This document shows positions 62,501 through 64,000 of a DNA stretch of 64,000 nt, one piece after another. The stretch is from Prevotella sp. (GTDB lineage Bacteria; Bacteroidota; Bacteroidia; Bacteroidales; Bacteroidaceae), in the NCBI GenBank assembly GCA_017445845.1, contig JAFSRY010000004.1:1-64000 (forward strand), written 5' to 3'. Both the position numbers and the translations under genes were made by a program. How positions within the stretch are numbered: position 1 is the stretch's first letter; every line of letters starts with the position of its first letter. Below the pieces are notes generated by a model. The model was not told the DNA's origin. It did not search any database and saw nothing but the letters and a program-made list of their open reading frames with translations.

Positions 62501-62903
62501 GGAAAGGGTTATACTCCTTACGGTTGAGCCATTCGATGTCACGGTCGGTCTTGCGGCGTTTCTTGTTCCACTCGGGTTTACGCTTGATGCTGTGCAGCTT
62601 GATGACCTTCTGGCTTTTCTCGATGGCTTTCTCGTAGTTGCCCTTGCCGAGTTGTCGGCTCTGTTTGTTGGTGACGGTGTAGAGGGGAATGGGTTCGGTG
62701 AAGTTGTCCTTGTTGCCGTTTTCCTTTTCAGTGGAAGCATCGATATAGGCCAGCTTACCATTGTAGAAAGCGTTGTATTTCGCTTTGAACGAATGCCATG
62801 CGCGACTCTTCGCAGTGTTCTTCTGCGTGGAGCAACCTGCCGCCAGCATCAACAGGGCCAGCAGCAGAAAGGGGGCGATATGTCGCGTATGACGTAGTTT
62901 CAC
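59550..62903 (-). CDS. porW: PorW/SprE, TPR lipoprotein of the type IX secretion system
   Basis: 1117 aa, GTG start at 62903. A lipoprotein signal (LLALLMLAAGCSTQ, lipobox Cys ~24) precedes an array of tetratricopeptide repeats; YNAFYNGKLAYIDA and WKAWMMMGRSQFFKGDFDEAAATF are characteristic of PorW/SprE. It is thought to link the type IX translocon to the outer-membrane complex. The C-terminus is a long acidic low-complexity tail with a repeated TDDDIII(V/I)EEEKKLTPDK unit, absent from most relatives as far as the core is concerned. The core is complete. Confidence 0.9.
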   Translation of the reverse strand: MKLRHTRHIAPFLLLALLMLAAGCSTQKNTAKSRAWHSFKAKYNAFYNGKLAYIDASTEKENGNKDNFTEPIPLYTVTNKQSRQLGKGNYEKAIEKSQKVIKLHSIKRKPEWNKKRRKTDRDIEWLNRKEYNPFLWKAWMMMGRSQFFKGDFDEAAATFSYMSRLYQTQPAIYGRARAWLAKSYVELDWLYDAEDVIRNMSRDSIHPGAQKEWDYTMADYYIHLHDYEKAIPALRNVIRHEMRKKQKAREWFLTGQMQAALGQKEEAYKAYKHVIRLNPPYEVEFNARIAMTEVYADTQGKKMISRLKRMAYSDKNKDYLDQVYYAIGNIYMSERDTLNAITAYEKGNVKSTRNGIEKGVLLLRLGDIYWTLEKYNDAQRCYGEAIGLLDKERDDYEQLSHRSQVLDQLVPFTDAIHLQDSLLALSTMSEADRNAAIDRVIDELKRKEKEERDRLAEQEAEKTQQRNGGMTGNNRPDNQPTTPNTQENGLWYFYNQMAVNQGKSQFQKLWGKRENVDNWQRVNKSVVAEAGDENGFTEEQLDSIRVAEAIQDSLSQVTDSAATDPHKREYYLAQIPFSDEQKAECHQIIQDGLYNAAVIFKDKLDNLRLSEKAFTRLLVDYPQYEGLDNAFYHLFLLYSRKGGHDIAQTYVQRLQDHYPESQWTTLLTDPNFEENSRFGLHLEDSLYAATYEAFKADRTEEVTANTKFSATRFPLGANRDKFIFIEGLSKLNDGDAEGCLESMTAVVEQFPSGKISELAGMIINGVKQGRRLRGGKFDIGDVWQRRTAVMSDEDSLQARQFSEERNTDFVYMIAYMPDSVNENQLLYEVARYNFTSYLVRNFDIEIEDDGGLHRMTLRGFRNYDEALQYARALHKDAPIVRSLRGGRSIVISQENLQLLGTRYSYDDYDAFYNEHFAPLPVSDLPLLLEPILEEEEEEEAQPQPEESEGTEETENSDFTEDSDQSEYFDNVDNIDKTDKTDDIIIEEEKKLTPDKTDDDIIIIEEEKKLTPDKTDDDIIIVEEEKKLTPDKTDDDIIIVEEEKKLTPDKTDDNIIIIEEEKKLTPNKTDDDIIIVEEEKKLTPDKTDDDIIIPVDDKTKKPVIPNEIDDEYYDFDGF
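59629..59970 (-). repeat. 54-bp coding tandem repeat in porW C-terminus
   Basis: Six copies of an 18-residue unit TDDDIIIVEEEKKLTPDK with small changes (D to N, V to I), the first copy shortened to 16, plus a partial seventh. The copies are nearly identical at DNA level, so copy number probably varies between strains by slippage. Confidence 0.95.
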
Positions 62904-62972
62904 CTTATTTTAATATATAATATAACTCAAAACCTTCTCGTTTATTGTGCCAGCCCCACCCTTTTTTTATTT

Positions 62973-63896
62973 CTATGTTTTGAGTGTGAAGGTGAAGGAG
63001 AGTCCCCCCGTCGCGGGCGAGTCGACCGTGATGTTTCCTCCATGCAGGACGACGGCGTTCTTCACGATGGAGAGTCCAAGTCCGGTTCCGCCCATATTCC
63101 GGCTGCGTCCCTTGTCGATACGGTAGAAGCGTTCGAAAATGCGCGGCAGGTGTTCGGCAGGGATGCCGATGCCATCGTCTTTGAACGTGAACTGCCATTG
63201 ACCTGGCAGCCGCTTGGCCGATAATTCGATGACGGCCCCCTCGCCGGCATGGTTGATGGCATTGTCGGTAAGGTTGCGGAAAATACTGTAGAGCAGTGAG
63301 GGGTTGCCGTGAATGATGATGTCCTCTGGCAGGTAGTTACGCAATTCCATCTTGCGTTGTCTGACGGCAAGAGCTGTCTCCTCCACGATGTCGGCAAAGA
63401 GGTCAGCCACGTCGACCCGCTCCATCTTCAGCATTTCCGGGGCATAGTCCATTTTGTTAAGTGTCGAGATGTCCTGCAAGAGTGCTGTGAGCCGCTGCGC
63501 CTGTGAATGGGTGCGCACGATGAACTGTCGGCAGGTGTCGTCGTTGATGGATGGGTTGTCGAGTATGGTTTCCGTGTAGCCGAGGATGCTGGCAACGGGT
63601 GTCTTCAGTTCGTGGGCGATGTTTTGTGTCAGTTCACGGCGCATCTGGTTTTCCTTTTCTGCCTGTTCGCGGCTGATGCGCTTGTCCATGTGCTTGGCAT
63701 AATGGAAGAGCAAATACCCCAGTCCTGCCATCACAGCCAGTGAGAACAGCAGCAGGTGCCAGTCGCTGGCTTCGTCGAAAGGCAACAGAAACTTGCGGTC
63801 GTAGTCTTCAAAGAGAATGAATATAGTGGCATAGACAAGGAACACAGCCATCACGCTGAGCCACATCTTGCGTCCCTCGCTGAGTTTCTTTTTCAT
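62973..63896 (-). CDS. Sensor histidine kinase
   Basis: 307 aa. Two membrane segments (~11-29 and ~46-64) enclose a short periplasmic loop. The HisKA box is IAHELKTPVAS with phospho-accepting His95. The ATPase part has NLTDNAINHA (N box), DDGIGIPAEHLPRIFERFYR (G1/F box) and GGTGLGLSIV (G2). The small sensor region makes it PhoR-like in layout. It overlaps the end of the upstream response regulator as ATGA, so the two form a pair. Signal unknown. Confidence 0.95.
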   Translation of the reverse strand: MKKKLSEGRKMWLSVMAVFLVYATIFILFEDYDRKFLLPFDEASDWHLLLFSLAVMAGLGYLLFHYAKHMDKRISREQAEKENQMRRELTQNIAHELKTPVASILGYTETILDNPSINDDTCRQFIVRTHSQAQRLTALLQDISTLNKMDYAPEMLKMERVDVADLFADIVEETALAVRQRKMELRNYLPEDIIIHGNPSLLYSIFRNLTDNAINHAGEGAVIELSAKRLPGQWQFTFKDDGIGIPAEHLPRIFERFYRIDKGRSRNMGGTGLGLSIVKNAVVLHGGNITVDSPATGGLSFTFTLKT

Positions 63897-64000
63897 TTTC
63901 CAATAGATTCATTCGTTGTCTCAAAACAATAGCCGAATCCGGTTCTGGAAACCAGACAGGAGGCATAGCGGCGCAGTTTCTTTCTCAGTCTGGCAATGTT
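63893..64000 (-). CDS. OmpR-family response regulator, C-terminal fragment
   Basis: The last 35 codons are in the window. NIARLRKKLRRYASCLVSRTGFGYCFE matches the end of an OmpR/PhoB winged-helix DNA-binding domain (recognition helix end and the RGxGY hairpin). Its stop overlaps the histidine kinase start as ATGA. The receiver domain lies outside the window. Confidence 0.88.
   Translation of the reverse strand, partial: NIARLRKKLRRYASCLVSRTGFGYCFETTNESIGK

Overview
The window is a Bacteroidales chromosome segment, most likely Prevotella/Segatella or a close relative. The evidence is the Bacteroidetes promoter architecture (TTTG, about 19-20 nt, TAnnTTTG), type IX secretion genes porX and porW, a secreted amylase with a Prevotella-style C-terminal NLQGQRV...NGKKV tail, and the host gene set pssA-psd-dnaE-trxA-tadA-pyrH-birA-tsaE. 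About 1-45 kb is a tailed-phage prophage; about 45-64 kb is host chromosome. The left end of the prophage (head genes, probably the integrase, attL) lies outside the window.

Prophage late half (+ strand, 1-28.3 kb): tape measure (cut by the window edge), a small tail protein, a 3051-aa tail/baseplate protein with nine helical repeats, five small tail-region proteins, and a 2225-aa LamG-containing protein whose C-terminus is the variable region (VR1) of a diversity-generating retroelement (DGR). The DGR follows directly: VR1, hairpin, 34-aa ORF, Avd-like accessory protein, template repeat (TR), reverse transcriptase (RT). Next come a membrane protein, holin, GH108 endolysin and a spanin-like protein, closed by a terminator at 28.3 kb.

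Prophage early half (- strand, 44.1 to 28.4 kb): two HTH proteins, a replication initiator, DnaC-like loader, Rad50/SbcC-like ATPase, RecT-like annealing protein, MBL hydrolase, ASCH protein, a second DGR target (VR2), YopX, a helicase-methyltransferase fusion interrupted by a LAGLIDADG intein, a TIM-barrel protein paired with a radical SAM protein, and small ORFs. A CI/LexA-like repressor (44.3-44.9 kb, +) faces the early operon.

The strongest signal is the two-target DGR. Across a 126-nt TR, VR1 differs at 12 positions and VR2 at 20; 31 of these 32 differences fall on TR adenines. VR2 is about 13 kb from the TR, on the opposite strand, in an early-operon gene with no signal peptide and no obvious virion role. 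Both VRs, but not the TR, are followed by a perfect inverted repeat with the same TTCCAA loop but different stems, plus a shared ACCTTTCACCT element. This looks like a conserved target-recognition structure.

Host part (45-64 kb): phospholipid synthesis genes divergent from dnaE; trxA and tadA; a secreted protein of unknown function; pyrH, birA and tsaE, with a 77-bp repeat in three copies that codes for the tail of TsaE and the head of BirA; an alpha-amylase gene overlapping porX; porW with an 18-aa C-terminal repeat; and a histidine kinase/response regulator pair cut by the window end. No tRNA, rRNA or CRISPR array was seen.
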